This document shows, piece by piece, positions 34,631 to 43,928 of a stretch of 64,000 bases of DNA. The DNA comes from RGIG5472 sp051867615 (lineage in GTDB: Bacteria; Bacillota; Clostridia; Oscillospirales; Oscillospiraceae): assembly GCA_051867615.1 (NCBI GenBank), contig JBJDYU010000018.1, forward strand, positions 6,498-70,497, written 5' to 3'. How positions within the stretch are numbered: the first letter of the stretch is position 1; every line of letters starts with the position of its first letter. Below the pieces are notes generated by a model, which made no database searches, had not been told where the DNA came from, and was given only the letters and a program-made list of their open reading frames with translations. The position numbers and the translations under genes were made by a program.

Positions 34631-36691
34631 TCAGGGAAGCAGAGTGTTTTCGCCGGTGACGGCGTTATCCGGTACGGTCTCGGAGAAATAGGCGTTGAGC
34701 ATATCCACGGCGGCGCTGGCGAGGGCGGAGCCGCTGCCGCCCTTTTCGATGACGAGGGCGAGGACGATCTGCGGATCGTCATAGGGGGCGAAGCAGACGA
34801 ACACGCCGTTGTTGGTCGATTGACCCGTCTGGGCGGTGCCGGTCTTGGCGCCGGCGTCCACCACGCAGCGGGAGAAGGAATAGGCGACGCTGCCGCTCTG
34901 CACCAGCTCGTGCATTCCCTCCAGCACGGCCTCGCGGGTGGCGTCGCTCATGCGGACGGTGTTCAGCGGCCCCTCGTCATAGACCTCCACCACGGCCGAG
35001 CCGTCGTAGGTCTTGACGCTTTTCAGCAGATGGGGAGCGTAATGCTCGCCGCCGCCCACCAGCGTCGCGATATAGTTCGCCAGCTGCAGGGGGGTGAATT
35101 CGTTGTAGGACTGGCCGATGGCGGCGGCCAGAGTCTGGCCGTCGTACCAGACCTGGCCCAGCTTCTCCGCCGTTTCGGGGGAGGCCAGGGTGCCGGCGCG
35201 GTCACCGATCTCGATGCCCGTGGAGCTGCCGAGACCGAACTGCTGGGCGTAGTCGTCGATGACGGAGATGCCCGTCAGGCGGCCCACCTCATAGAAGAAG
35301 TAGTTGCAGCTCTCCCGGATGGCGTCGGTGACGTTGACCCGGCCGTGGGTGCCGCCCGTGGCGGAATAGATCCAGCAGCGGGGCTGGTAGGAGGGGGCGT
35401 AGTATTTGTATACGCCCTCGTCCCTGATGGTGGTGGAGGGGGTGATGACGCCGGTCTCCAGCGCCGCCACCGCCGTGACCATCTTGAAGGTGGAGCCGGG
35501 GGCGTAGGTGCCGGAGGTGGCCCGGTTATAGTAGGGCGAGACCTCCATCTGGCTCAGTACATTATAATCCTCGTTGAAGGTAGCGAGACTGTAGGTGGGA
35601 TAGGAGGCCAGGGCCAGCACCTCGCCGTTGCCAACGCCCATGGCGACCGCCGCCGCGCCCCGGGCGATGCCGTCCTCCGCCGTCATGGCTTCGGTGGCGC
35701 TGGCCAGGATCTCCTCCACCTGGGTCTGGAAATCCAGATCCAGCGTCAGCGCCACGGTATGGCCCGGCTGGGGCTCCACGGTGTAGACCTCGCTGGTGAT
35801 GCGGCCCTCGTCGTTGGTGGTGACGACGCGCTTGCCGCTCAGGCCCCGGAGGTAGTTTTCAAAGGCCTTTTCCGCCCCTACCTTGCCCACGATGGCGTCC
35901 ATGGCGTAGCCCTGCTCCTTCAGCACGGCGTATTCGTCCCTGTCGATGGCGCCCACATAGCCCAGCACATGGGCGGCGCTTTCGGTGGCGTACTGCCGGA
36001 CGGAGCCGGTGCCCACGGTGGCGCCGAGGTAGCTGCCGTCGTTGATCTCGCTGATAAGCTCCACGCTCAAATCCTCCGCCAGCACGTAGGCGTTGGTGTT
36101 CACGAGCTTGCGCACCGCCAGCTCATAGCGCACGCCCAGCACCTTCCGGGCGTCGGCGTAGCTCATCTCCTCCGGCACGCCGAAATCCTTCCGCATCTTT
36201 TCCACCAGCGCCGAGGCGGAGAGGGAGGGGATGGGGTTCTCCTCTGTCAGCTCCGTCTCCTGGAATTTCCGGTCCAGCAGGTAGTCCGAAAAGCGGGAGA
36301 GGTAGGTGGGGGAGACGGCGTCAGAGGTGTAGCGCGGGCTTGTCCGGTCGATGGGAAGGGTGTCCGTCCACTCCACCTCGTATTTCTCCAGCAGCTCCAG
36401 CAGGCGCAGAATGGCCAGATTTTCCTCCTCGTCGCTGGCAAAGCCGGTGGAGCGGAAAGTCAGGGTATAGACCAGACGGTTGGAGACCATGACCTTGCCG
36501 TTGCGGTCTGTGATAACGCCCCGGGAGGCGGGCACCGTCTCCTGCCGGGTGATGGTGGAGACGGATCTCTCCAGATTTTCCGCGCCGTGGGTCACCTGCG
36601 CGTCGAACAGGGCGATGAAAAAGCAGAAAAGGCAGGCGGCGAAGAAGCCGACGATGACGGCGAGACGCCGGGAAAACTGTTTTGCGTCCAT
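34631..36691 (-). CDS. mrdA: Penicillin-binding protein 2 (class B transpeptidase)
   Basis: Cross-links peptidoglycan during side-wall growth. 686 residues. One N-terminal membrane helix (about 10-30), dimerisation domain (ASRGVITDRNGKVMV), large non-catalytic region, then the transpeptidase with SxxK at S400 (GSTFKM), SCN at 461-463 and KTGTAQ at 616-621. The gene order mreC-mreD-mrdA argues for the elongation PBP2 rather than SpoVD or FtsI. Start behind GAAAGGAG, 29 bases after mreD. Elongation-specific partner RodA is not in the window. Confidence 0.9.
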   Translation of the reverse strand: MDAKQFSRRLAVIVGFFAACLFCFFIALFDAQVTHGAENLERSVSTITRQETVPASRGVITDRNGKVMVSNRLVYTLTFRSTGFASDEEENLAILRLLELLEKYEVEWTDTLPIDRTSPRYTSDAVSPTYLSRFSDYLLDRKFQETELTEENPIPSLSASALVEKMRKDFGVPEEMSYADARKVLGVRYELAVRKLVNTNAYVLAEDLSVELISEINDGSYLGATVGTGSVRQYATESAAHVLGYVGAIDRDEYAVLKEQGYAMDAIVGKVGAEKAFENYLRGLSGKRVVTTNDEGRITSEVYTVEPQPGHTVALTLDLDFQTQVEEILASATEAMTAEDGIARGAAAVAMGVGNGEVLALASYPTYSLATFNEDYNVLSQMEVSPYYNRATSGTYAPGSTFKMVTAVAALETGVITPSTTIRDEGVYKYYAPSYQPRCWIYSATGGTHGRVNVTDAIRESCNYFFYEVGRLTGISVIDDYAQQFGLGSSTGIEIGDRAGTLASPETAEKLGQVWYDGQTLAAAIGQSYNEFTPLQLANYIATLVGGGEHYAPHLLKSVKTYDGSAVVEVYDEGPLNTVRMSDATREAVLEGMHELVQSGSVAYSFSRCVVDAGAKTGTAQTGQSTNNGVFVCFAPYDDPQIVLALVIEKGGSGSALASAAVDMLNAYFSETVPDNAVTGENTLLP

Positions 36692-36720
36692 GCGGGGACT
36701 CCTTTCTCAGGGGAAGCGGG

Positions 36721-37233
36721 TCAGTCGTAGAAGTGGAAGCGGCGGTGGAACGCCGCGAAAAGGAAATGCAGCGGCACCACGAAGGGCAGCGCCAGCAGGA
36801 GTTCCTTGGCGCCGTACAGCAGCACGTCGCCCAAAGCCGCGCCGTGCTGCGCCACCAGAAACAGCGCCCGCACCAGATCGGAAAGCAGGAAAGCCGCCGC
36901 CGTCACCGCGGCGGAGCAGAGCAGTCCCGCGTTCAGCAGGCGGGTGCTGATAAGGCCCGAGGCGACGGAGATGAGCAGAAAGGTGACGAGGTAAAAGCAG
37001 GGAAAGGGGCCGAGCAGGGCGAAATCACAGAGCAGGCCGAAGACGGCGGCGAAGAGCATGCCCTGAGCGCCCGGCTCAAAGGCGGAGAGGATCGCTGCCA
37101 GCACCGGCGGCAGAAACAGCACCACGCCGAACAGCCGCAGCCGCGGCAAAAGCAGGCCCTGCAGCGCCAGCACCAGCAGGGTCAGAATGGCGTAGCAGCT
37201 CCATTTGAAGATAAGGTCGGATCTGGTTTCCAT
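36721..37233 (-). CDS. mreD: Rod shape-determining protein MreD
   Basis: Hydrophobic protein of 170 residues with about five membrane helices (ILTLLVLALQGLLLPRL; VVLFLPPVLAAILSAFEP; GMLFAAVFGLLCDFALLGPF) matching MreD. Part of the elongasome with MreC and PBP2. Between mreC (22 bases upstream) and mrdA. No mreB is nearby. Confidence 0.87.
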   Translation of the reverse strand: METRSDLIFKWSCYAILTLLVLALQGLLLPRLRLFGVVLFLPPVLAAILSAFEPGAQGMLFAAVFGLLCDFALLGPFPCFYLVTFLLISVASGLISTRLLNAGLLCSAAVTAAAFLLSDLVRALFLVAQHGAALGDVLLYGAKELLLALPFVVPLHFLFAAFHRRFHFYD

Positions 37234-37255
37234 GTCGGGTCCTTTCCGCAGCGTA

Positions 37256-38095
37256 TCAGTCCACGATGGTGAAGTCCTTGATGATAAAGACCTGGGTCAG
37301 CTCCTCCAGCTCCGCCTGGGGGCGGAGGATGGCGGTGAGGGAAAGGCCGGATTCATCCCGCCGCAGGGACTCCACCGTGCCGATGACCAGGCCCGAGGGG
37401 TAGTAGCCGCCGAGGCCCGAGGTCACGATCAGGTCGCCCACGGTCATGTCGGAATCCGGGTCCACAAAGCTCGCGGTGAGCCGGCCCTCCGGCATGAGAT
37501 GGAAGTCGCCGCTGGCCACGCAGACCTCGCCCGAGCGGAAGTTCAGCGCGCCCAGGGAGAATTCCGTATCCAGCACCGTCAGCACCTTGCACCAGTTGCC
37601 GCCGGCCTCCGCCACCACGCCCACGAGATAGCCCGTTTCGGTGATGACGCAGTCCCCGGTCTCCACGCCGTGGTCCGTGCCGCGGTTCAGCGTCAGGCTG
37701 GACTCCCAGTTGGAGCCGCCCTGCTGGATGACCTTGGCGGACTCATAGGTGAAGTCCCGCTGCTGGGAACGGAGGTTCAGCAGCTTCCGCAGCCGCTCGT
37801 TCTCCTCGCTGTCGGCGGAGGCCTGACGGAGCTTCCGCTCCGCCTCCGCCAGCTGTTTTTTCAGCGCCGCGTTCTCCTCCTGCAAAGCGTGGATGTCCTC
37901 AAAATAGGCCAGCTGGTCGTCCACCCAGAGCGAAACGGCGGTAAAGCCGGAGCGGACGGGCGTCAGGACGGTGTTGACGAGGTTCGTCAGGGGAGAGGCG
38001 TTGGTGCTGAAAAAGTTCACGACGCACAGCGTTACCGCCGCCACCGTGGCGATGAACAGCACCAGAAGGCCGTTTTTTTGCAGGAATCGTTTCAA
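37256..38095 (-). CDS. mreC: Rod shape-determining protein MreC
   Basis: Bitopic scaffold of the elongasome. 279 residues. N-terminal membrane helix (GLLVLFIATVAAVTLCVV), coiled coil (about 60-105, IHALQEENAALKKQLAEAE), then the two beta-rich domains with LTLNRGTDHGVETGDCVI and DLIVTSGLGGYYPSGLVIG. The start codon is TTG at 38095, preceded by AAAGGAGG at 6-base spacing. 13 bases after maf, 22 before mreD. Confidence 0.93.
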   Translation of the reverse strand: MKRFLQKNGLLVLFIATVAAVTLCVVNFFSTNASPLTNLVNTVLTPVRSGFTAVSLWVDDQLAYFEDIHALQEENAALKKQLAEAERKLRQASADSEENERLRKLLNLRSQQRDFTYESAKVIQQGGSNWESSLTLNRGTDHGVETGDCVITETGYLVGVVAEAGGNWCKVLTVLDTEFSLGALNFRSGEVCVASGDFHLMPEGRLTASFVDPDSDMTVGDLIVTSGLGGYYPSGLVIGTVESLRRDESGLSLTAILRPQAELEELTQVFIIKDFTIVD

Positions 38096-38108
38096 AGGGG
38101 GCCTCCTT

Positions 38109-38687
38109 TCAGTCGAAAAAGCGGACGCCGAACGGCTCCAGCATCCGGGAAAGCCGCAGCAGGGGAAGTCCCATGACGTTGAAGAAATCTCCGTCGATGC
38201 GCTCCACCAGCAGCGCCCCCTTGCCCTGCACGCCGTAAGCCCCGGCCTTGTCCATGGGCTCTCCCGTGGCGATGTAGCCGCGAAGCTCCCGCTCCGTGGC
38301 GGGGCGGAAATACACGTCCGTCGCCTCCACCTCCGTCACAAGGCGCTCCCCCTGCAGCACCGTCACGCCGGTGCGGACGGTGTGCCGCCGGCCCTGCAGC
38401 GCCGTGAGCATACGCAGGGCGTCGGCCTCATCCCGGGGCTTGCCGAGACGCTGCTCGTCCAGAAACACCATGGTGTCCGCCGTGATGACGATATCCTCCG
38501 GCGAGACCAGGGGCTTCGCCGCCAGGGCCTTCACCCGGGAAATGTGGGCCACCGTCTCCGCCGCCGAAAGGGAGGGCGGGCAGGTCTCATCCGCCTGGGG
38601 GACCAGGATGCGGAAATCGGAAAGTCCCATGCGGCGCAGCAGCTCCTGCCGCCGGGGGGACTGGGAGGCGAGAATGATGTTCGGCAT
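38109..38687 (-). CDS. maf: Maf-family nucleotide pyrophosphatase
   Basis: Hydrolyses non-canonical nucleoside triphosphates such as dTTP/UTP or modified forms; Bacillus Maf is linked to septum formation. 192 residues from the ATG at 38687 (MPNIILASQSPRRQELLRRM), behind GAGGAA. Signatures ASQSPRRQELL, VPQADETCPP, ITADTMVFLDEQRLGKPRDEADA and GEPMDKAGAYGVQG match Maf/YhdE. The usual Firmicutes order maf-radC-mreB-mreC is shortened here: mreC follows directly. Confidence 0.93.
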   Translation of the reverse strand: MPNIILASQSPRRQELLRRMGLSDFRILVPQADETCPPSLSAAETVAHISRVKALAAKPLVSPEDIVITADTMVFLDEQRLGKPRDEADALRMLTALQGRRHTVRTGVTVLQGERLVTEVEATDVYFRPATERELRGYIATGEPMDKAGAYGVQGKGALLVERIDGDFFNVMGLPLLRLSRMLEPFGVRFFD

Positions 38688-38743
38688 AAGGGGTTCCTCG
38701 ATTTCAGTCAGTTTCTTTGGCGGGCGCGGGATAAGACGCAGGT

Positions 38744-39193
38744 TTACCGTCCGGTGGAGCCGAAGCCCCCCGCGCCCCGGACGGTATCGGGCAGCTCGTC
38801 GGCGAAGCGGAGGGCGGGCTGCACCACAGGCGTCACCATGAGCTGGGCGATGCGGTCGCCGGGGAGAACGGTGTAGTCCTCCGCGCCCGTGTTCAGCAGG
38901 CCCACGGCGATCTCGCCCCGGTAGTCGCTGTCGATGACGCCCACGCCGTTGGACAGGCACAGGCCCTTTTTCACGGCGAGACCGCTCCGGGCAAAAACAA
39001 GCGCCACATACTCCGCCGAGGGCAGGGCGATGGCGAGGCCCGTGGGGATCAGCGCCCGGCCCCCTGCGGGGATGACCACAGGCGCTTCCATGCAGGCCCG
39101 CAGGTCCAGCGCGGCGCTACCGGGGGTGGCGTAGGTGGGATAGGGGATCTCCTTCCCGAGCAGGGGGGATAGGGCTTTGAGCAGCAGTTCCAT
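38744..39193 (-). CDS. dut: dUTP diphosphatase
   Basis: Trimeric enzyme converting dUTP to dUMP, preventing uracil in DNA. 149 residues. All five motifs: SAALDLRA, ARSGLAVKKGL, GVIDSDYRGEIAVG, GDRIAQL, and the C-terminal GAGGFGSTGR that closes the active site. Start behind AGGAG. 56 bases before maf. Confidence 0.96.
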   Translation of the reverse strand: MELLLKALSPLLGKEIPYPTYATPGSAALDLRACMEAPVVIPAGGRALIPTGLAIALPSAEYVALVFARSGLAVKKGLCLSNGVGVIDSDYRGEIAVGLLNTGAEDYTVLPGDRIAQLMVTPVVQPALRFADELPDTVRGAGGFGSTGR

Positions 39194-39260
39194 AGGCTTC
39201 TCCTGAATACTATCTGTAAAATATGAATGTAAAAATACTATTTGAAATCAAAAATCGGGC

Positions 39261-41339
39261 TTACTCCACGCCCCGGGCGTACAGTCCCCGGGTGTAATCG
39301 GCGGGAACGTAGTCGTTTTCGCCTAAGTAGCGTCGAAAGACGCGGACGCATTCCTCCGGCGTTTCCGTGGTGAAACGGAGCCGGGCGAAGCGGAGGCCCA
39401 GGTTCTGATAGTCCCCTCTGTCCGCGAGAAAGAGGACCTTGGCGTTCTGCAGCTCGCTGCGGCAGCCAAAGGCGGGCAGGATGGGGAAGGCCGCACCGGT
39501 GCGGTCCCGCAGAACGTGGGGCGTTTCGCAGCGGCAGCCGAGACTGTTGCGGATGAGACAGTTTTCCGTCAGCATCAGCGGCAGGCGGCCATAGACGATG
39601 GCCTCCGTGGGCAGGGGCTTGCTGAGGTCCCGGATCTGCTCACGCCGCAGCTCAAAGGAGACCGTGGCGGAGGAAAGGCCCTGGCGCGCGGCAAAGAGCA
39701 GCGCCTGAGAGTTAAATAGGTTCAGCCCGAAGTCGCCCCGGAGGGTCAGCCCCAGCTCCCGCAGCAGGGGCAGCTGGCCGAGATTCCCTACCATCGCCGA
39801 CATGACTCCCGCGCTTTTTGCCGCGAGAAGCTGCCCGCGCAGCTTCGGCTCGTCTTTGTCCCGCCAGACGCGGGGCAGCACGGCGCAAAGCTCCGTCCGG
39901 CCCCGGAAAGGGGCGAGGTCCATTTCGCCCATCAGCTCCAGCGGGATATCCACCCGGGCGGGGCCGCAGGCGATCAGCTGCTCCGTCAGCTGCTCGGGGC
40001 GCTTGATGGAGCAGGTGAAGCGGGGCGGGCCGCTTTCCCCCGGCTCTCTCGGGGCCGGGACGAAGTCGTGTTCTGTTCGGGGCGTTACCTCCGTCCTGAG
40101 GGCGGCGAGACGGTCCAGCGCCTCCCGGCGCAGGGCGTTGAGCGCGGCGGCGCTGAGCATCAGCCCCGGCGCCAGCTCCACCGTCACTTCCTCCGCCCGG
40201 AAGGCGGTGCCGCCGGTCTTGCTGAGCCTTTGCGCCACTTCCTCCGCGGTGAGGGCGCGGCTGCGGGCGGCTTCCGGCACCGCGCCGAAAACCTCCGCCA
40301 GATGGCCCTCCGCATCCTCCGCCGTGAGACGGGCGGGAACGCCCGGGTGCAGGCGGCAGACAAGACGGACGGAGGTCAGCCGCCGGTCTTCTTTTTCATA
40401 GATGGCCCGGGCTTTCGCGTACAGCGCCTTCGGCTCCGGCGCGGCTTCCGCCCGGACGCCGAACATCTGCGGGCCTTTCCGGCCCTCCCAGTAGTCCTGC
40501 GTAAAGCCGTCGCGGCTGAAAATTTCCTCCAGCAGGCGAAGCTCCTCCGCCGTGGCGGAGCGGTTCTCCCGGATGAGCCGGGCGTAAACGTCCGTCACGA
40601 GAGCCACATACTCGGGCCGCTTCATGCGCCCCTCCAGCTTCAGGCACGCAACGCCCATCTCAGAGAGCTCCGGCACCTCCCGGGCAAGACAGCTGTCCTT
40701 CAGCGACAGGGGATGGCCGCCTGCCTTGCCGTCCACGCCGTAGGGCAGGCGGCAGGGCTGGGCGCAAAGGCCCCGGTTGCCGCTGCGTCCGCCGATGACG
40801 GCGCTCATGGCGCACTGGCCGCTGTAGCACATACAGAGCGCGCCGTGGACAAAGGACTCGATCTCAATGGGCGAACGCTCCGTGATGTACCGCGTGTCCT
40901 CCCGGGAGAGTTCCCTTGCCAGCACCGCCCGGGTCATGCCGAGACGCGCCGCCTCCTCCACGCCGCCAAGGGTAAACAGGCTCATCTGGGTGCTGGCGTG
41001 GAGGGGCGTCTCCGGCGTGATGCGCCGCAGCAGCTCCAGTACGCCGAAGTCCTGCACCAGAATCGCGTCCACGCCGCAGCGCGCGGCGTGCCGCGCCGTC
41101 TCCGCCGCGCCGCTTAGCTCCCGGTCGCTCAGCAGAGTGTTGAGCGTCAGATACACCTTCACGCCCCGGAGGTGGCAGTAGGCTACGGCCTCCCGGAACT
41201 CCTCCGCCGAGAAATTTTTCGCGTTGCGCCGGGCGTTGAAGTCGCCGAAGCCCAGGTACACCGCGTCCGCCCCCGCCTGCACGGCGGCAATGAGGGCCTC
41301 CCGGGACCCGGCGGGGGCCAGCAGCTCGGGACGGTTCAT
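39261..41339 (-). CDS. Peptidase U32 family protein (two-domain, DUF3656 C-terminus)
   Basis: 692 residues. N-terminal U32 domain (PELLAPAGSREALIAAVQAG, DAVYLGFGDFNARRNAKNF, VDAILVQDFGVLELL) with the cysteine-rich CMCYSGQCAMSAVIGGRSGN followed by RGLCAQPCR. Family members include RlhA, which hydroxylates 23S rRNA, and proteins once called collagenases; the cysteine cluster likely holds an Fe-S cluster. The C-terminal half fits the longer U32/DUF3656 form. The ATG overlaps the zapA stop by 4 bases. Exact reaction unknown. Confidence 0.88.
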   Translation of the reverse strand: MNRPELLAPAGSREALIAAVQAGADAVYLGFGDFNARRNAKNFSAEEFREAVAYCHLRGVKVYLTLNTLLSDRELSGAAETARHAARCGVDAILVQDFGVLELLRRITPETPLHASTQMSLFTLGGVEEAARLGMTRAVLARELSREDTRYITERSPIEIESFVHGALCMCYSGQCAMSAVIGGRSGNRGLCAQPCRLPYGVDGKAGGHPLSLKDSCLAREVPELSEMGVACLKLEGRMKRPEYVALVTDVYARLIRENRSATAEELRLLEEIFSRDGFTQDYWEGRKGPQMFGVRAEAAPEPKALYAKARAIYEKEDRRLTSVRLVCRLHPGVPARLTAEDAEGHLAEVFGAVPEAARSRALTAEEVAQRLSKTGGTAFRAEEVTVELAPGLMLSAAALNALRREALDRLAALRTEVTPRTEHDFVPAPREPGESGPPRFTCSIKRPEQLTEQLIACGPARVDIPLELMGEMDLAPFRGRTELCAVLPRVWRDKDEPKLRGQLLAAKSAGVMSAMVGNLGQLPLLRELGLTLRGDFGLNLFNSQALLFAARQGLSSATVSFELRREQIRDLSKPLPTEAIVYGRLPLMLTENCLIRNSLGCRCETPHVLRDRTGAAFPILPAFGCRSELQNAKVLFLADRGDYQNLGLRFARLRFTTETPEECVRVFRRYLGENDYVPADYTRGLYARGVE

Positions 41340-41701
41340 CGGCGGTTCTGGTGGTTCTGCTGATTCTGCTGGTTCTGGTTTCCGCCCCGGTTATTATTCT
41401 GCAGGCGGAACAGCTCGCGCTTCAGCTCCGAGACCTCGCTCTTGGCGCGGTTGGCCTCGTCCAGATAGCCCTTGAGCTGGGAGCGGAGGTTTTCAGCGTT
41501 CTGCTGGGCCTTCATCAGCTCGTCCGCCAGATTCAGGGCGGTCAGCACGGCGGCGTCCGTCCGGCCCACCTTGGCGCCGCGCAGGGTCTCGGACATTTTG
41601 CTGTCCACATACTGCCCCACCTTCTGCATATAGGAGGGGGCTTCGTCCGCGAGGAGAGTGTATTCCTCGCCGCAGATGCTGATGACGATACGGTTTTCCA
41701 T
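41336..41701 (-). CDS. zapA: Cell division protein ZapA with Q/N-rich tail
   Basis: Stabilises FtsZ bundles at midcell. 121 residues from the ATG at 41701 (MENRIVISICGEEYTLLADE). Globular ZapA domain (about 1-65) with YTLLADEAPSYMQKVGQYVD and the typical ALNLADELMK helix, then a coiled coil (about 65-100). The last 21 residues are almost pure Asn/Gln (15 of 21), encoded by short CAG/AAC-type repeats at 41336-41400; such a tail is not part of the ordinary family. Start behind TGGAGG; translationally coupled to the U32 gene. Confidence 0.88.
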   Translation of the reverse strand: MENRIVISICGEEYTLLADEAPSYMQKVGQYVDSKMSETLRGAKVGRTDAAVLTALNLADELMKAQQNAENLRSQLKGYLDEANRAKSEVSELKRELFRLQNNNRGGNQNQQNQQNHQNRR

Positions 41702-41795
41702 GACTGACCTCCATGTTCTCCGCGGGGAACTCCCGGCGTTTCTTTCTTTGCCGCGGCGCAGGGCCGCGGGGTATAGCGATACCAATACAATTTTC

Positions 41796-41823
41796 ATTAT
41801 AGCACAAAAAAAGCGGGGGTAAA
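41796..41823 (-). promoter_or_regulatory. Putative zapA promoter
   Basis: Minus strand: TTTACC (41818-41823), 16-base spacer, perfect TATAAT (41796-41801). Confidence 0.7.
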
Positions 41824-41886
41824 TCCCCCTTTGGGAATTTTCCGGCGCAGCCGCGGCGGCAAATGCCGCCGGAGGCGAAATTTCTG

Positions 41887-41915
41887 TTTACGAAGCGGCG
41901 GGAATCATGTAAAAT
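41887..41915 (+). promoter_or_regulatory. Putative promoter of the DnaD-like/DnaC-like pair
   Basis: TTTACG (41887-41892), 17-base spacer, TAAAAT (41910-41915), about 30 bases before the DnaD-like start. The zapA promoter diverges from it about 65 bases away. Confidence 0.6.
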
Positions 41916-41946
41916 GGGGAGGAAACGAAGGAAGGGAGGCCCGGGT

Positions 41947-42876
41947 ATGGCGGATTACATATTGCAGCTCGCGAAAGAGGAGAGCGTCGCCATTCCCGCG
42001 GCGGCGGTGGATAAGCTGACGCAGCGGGGCGACGGAGACGCGGCGCTGCTGTATCTCTGCCTGCTGCGCCACCGGGGGCAGATCAGCGCCGGGAGCGTGG
42101 CGAAGGAGCTGCGCTTTTCGCCCGAACGGCAGCGGATTGCGGAGCAGGCGCTGGCGGAGCTGGGCCTTCTCGGGGAGCGGCGAAGCGGCCCTGTGGAACC
42201 CGCCGAGGAGCGGCCGTCATACAGCCAGACCGACGTAGCCGAGCGGCTGGAGGGGGACGAGACCTTCCGCCTGCTGCGGCAGGAGGTGGAGAAGCTGCTG
42301 GGCCGCCGCCTCACCACGGCGGACACCGCGATACTGCTGGGCCTGTACGACTACGTCTCCCTCCCGGCGGACGTGATCTACCAGCTGGCCTGCCACTGCG
42401 TGGAGCGGGCGGAGCGCTCCTACGGCCCCGGACGGCGGCCCACCCTGCGGCAGATCGAAAAAGAGGGCTACTTATGGAGCCGCCGGGGCATCGACAGTCT
42501 CCAGCGGGCCAACGCGTACTTAAAGACCTACCACCAGCGGCAGGAGCTGCTGCCGCAGTATATGCGGGCGCTGCAGCTGGGCGACCGCGCTCCCGCGCCG
42601 TCGGAGGAGAAGTATCTCACGGAGTGGATCGACATGGGCTTTCCGCCGGAGGCGGTGGCTCTGGCCTACGACAGGACCATGCTGCGCTGCCACGAGCTGA
42701 AATGGGGCTATCTCGGCGGCATTTTGCGGCGCTGGCATGAAAAGGGCCTGCACACGGCGGAGGAGATCGAGCGCGGCGACAGCGCCGCGCCGAAGCGTGC
42801 CGAAGCGCCGGAGCGCAGGGCGGAAAAGGACAACGACATCCAGCAGTATGTGCAGAGGATGCACCGGAAGAAATAA
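41947..42876 (+). CDS. DnaD-domain primosome protein
   Basis: 309 residues from the ATG at 41947 (MADYILQLAKEESVAIPAAA), behind GGGAGG. N-terminal winged-helix-like part (LLYLCLLRHRGQISAGSVAK), a linker, and a C-terminal DnaD/DnaB_2-like helical domain with WIDMGFPPEAVALAYDRTML and LKWGYLGGILRRWHEKG. A charged tail follows. The family acts in PriA-dependent and DnaA-dependent replication initiation, loading helicase together with the loader encoded next. Confidence 0.85.
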   Translation: MADYILQLAKEESVAIPAAAVDKLTQRGDGDAALLYLCLLRHRGQISAGSVAKELRFSPERQRIAEQALAELGLLGERRSGPVEPAEERPSYSQTDVAERLEGDETFRLLRQEVEKLLGRRLTTADTAILLGLYDYVSLPADVIYQLACHCVERAERSYGPGRRPTLRQIEKEGYLWSRRGIDSLQRANAYLKTYHQRQELLPQYMRALQLGDRAPAPSEEKYLTEWIDMGFPPEAVALAYDRTMLRCHELKWGYLGGILRRWHEKGLHTAEEIERGDSAAPKRAEAPERRAEKDNDIQQYVQRMHRKK

Positions 42877-42892
42877 AAGGGGGGGAGAGAGC

Positions 42893-43894
42893 GTGGCATA
42901 CGACGGAAAGCTGCTGCACCGGGCGCTGGAGCGCTTTGAGAGCGACAAACAGAAGCGGGAGGAGGACTTCCGCCTAAAGGAGAGCGAGCTGCTGCGGCGC
43001 ATCCCCCGGCTGGCGGAGATCCAGGAGGAGCTGCGCCGGACCATGGCCCAGATCGTTTCCCGGGCGCTGCGCAGCGGCGGGGATGTGGAGGGGGCCATGC
43101 GGGAGATCCAGCGGGAGAATCTGGCGCTGCAGCGGGAGCGCGGCGAGATTTTGCGCAGCTATGGCCTCGCGGGGGACGCGCTGGAGTACCATCCCGCCTG
43201 CCCGCTTTGCGGCGACACGGGCTATACGGAGTCCGGGGTCTGCCGCTGCTTGAAGGCGTACTATGTCCGCGAGCAGATCGCGGAGCTGTCCCATCTGCTG
43301 GATCTGGGAAACCAGAGCTTCGACACCTTCTCCTTTTCCTGGTACAGCCAGTGCCCGGACGAGCGCAGCGGCGTCTCGCCCCGGGAGAACATGGAGCTGA
43401 TCTACGAGACCTGCAGCAGCTACGCCTATAAATTCGGCCGCCATAAGGACAACCTGCTGCTGTTCGGGGAGCCGGGTCTGGGCAAGACCTTTCTCTCCGC
43501 CTGCATTGCCCGGGAGGTCAGCGAAAAGGGCTTCAGCGTGGTGTACGACACGGCGGGGCATATCTTCTCCCAGTTTGAGCGGCAGAAGTTCGGCCGGGAC
43601 GGGGAGAACGGCGAGGCGGAGGACGAGGTGGCCCGGGTGCTGGGCTGCGACCTGCTCATCATGGACGACCTTGGCACGGAGCTTCTCACGGAATTCGTCC
43701 GCAGCGCCCTCTACCAGATCGTCAACGGCCGCCTGCAGGCGAAAAAATGCACCATCATCAACACGAACCTCCATCCCGCGGAGCTGGGACGGCGCTATTC
43801 GCCCCAGATCCGCTCCAGGCTCGAGGGGGAGTACCGCCAGCTGGCCTTCTTCGGGGAGGACATCCGGCGGCTGAAAAACGAGCAGTCGTACTGA
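42893..43894 (+). CDS. dnaC: DnaC/DnaI-like helicase loader ATPase
   Basis: 333 residues from the GTG at 42893 (VAYDGKLLHRALERFESDKQ), with GGGGGGAGAGAG directly upstream. N-terminal coiled coil, a zinc-site candidate (CPLCGDTGYTESGVCRC), then AAA+ with Walker A GEPGLGKTFLSACIAREV and Walker B LLIMDDLGTELLTEF. As in DnaC/DnaI, it loads the replicative helicase on DNA. 16 bases after the DnaD-like gene, so one primosome operon. The IS1182-like element begins close behind its stop. Confidence 0.9.
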   Translation: MAYDGKLLHRALERFESDKQKREEDFRLKESELLRRIPRLAEIQEELRRTMAQIVSRALRSGGDVEGAMREIQRENLALQRERGEILRSYGLAGDALEYHPACPLCGDTGYTESGVCRCLKAYYVREQIAELSHLLDLGNQSFDTFSFSWYSQCPDERSGVSPRENMELIYETCSSYAYKFGRHKDNLLLFGEPGLGKTFLSACIAREVSEKGFSVVYDTAGHIFSQFERQKFGRDGENGEAEDEVARVLGCDLLIMDDLGTELLTEFVRSALYQIVNGRLQAKKCTIINTNLHPAELGRRYSPQIRSRLEGEYRQLAFFGEDIRRLKNEQSY

Positions 43895-43928
43895 AAAGAA
43901 GCAGAATTGTGCGAATACAGGACAAAAG

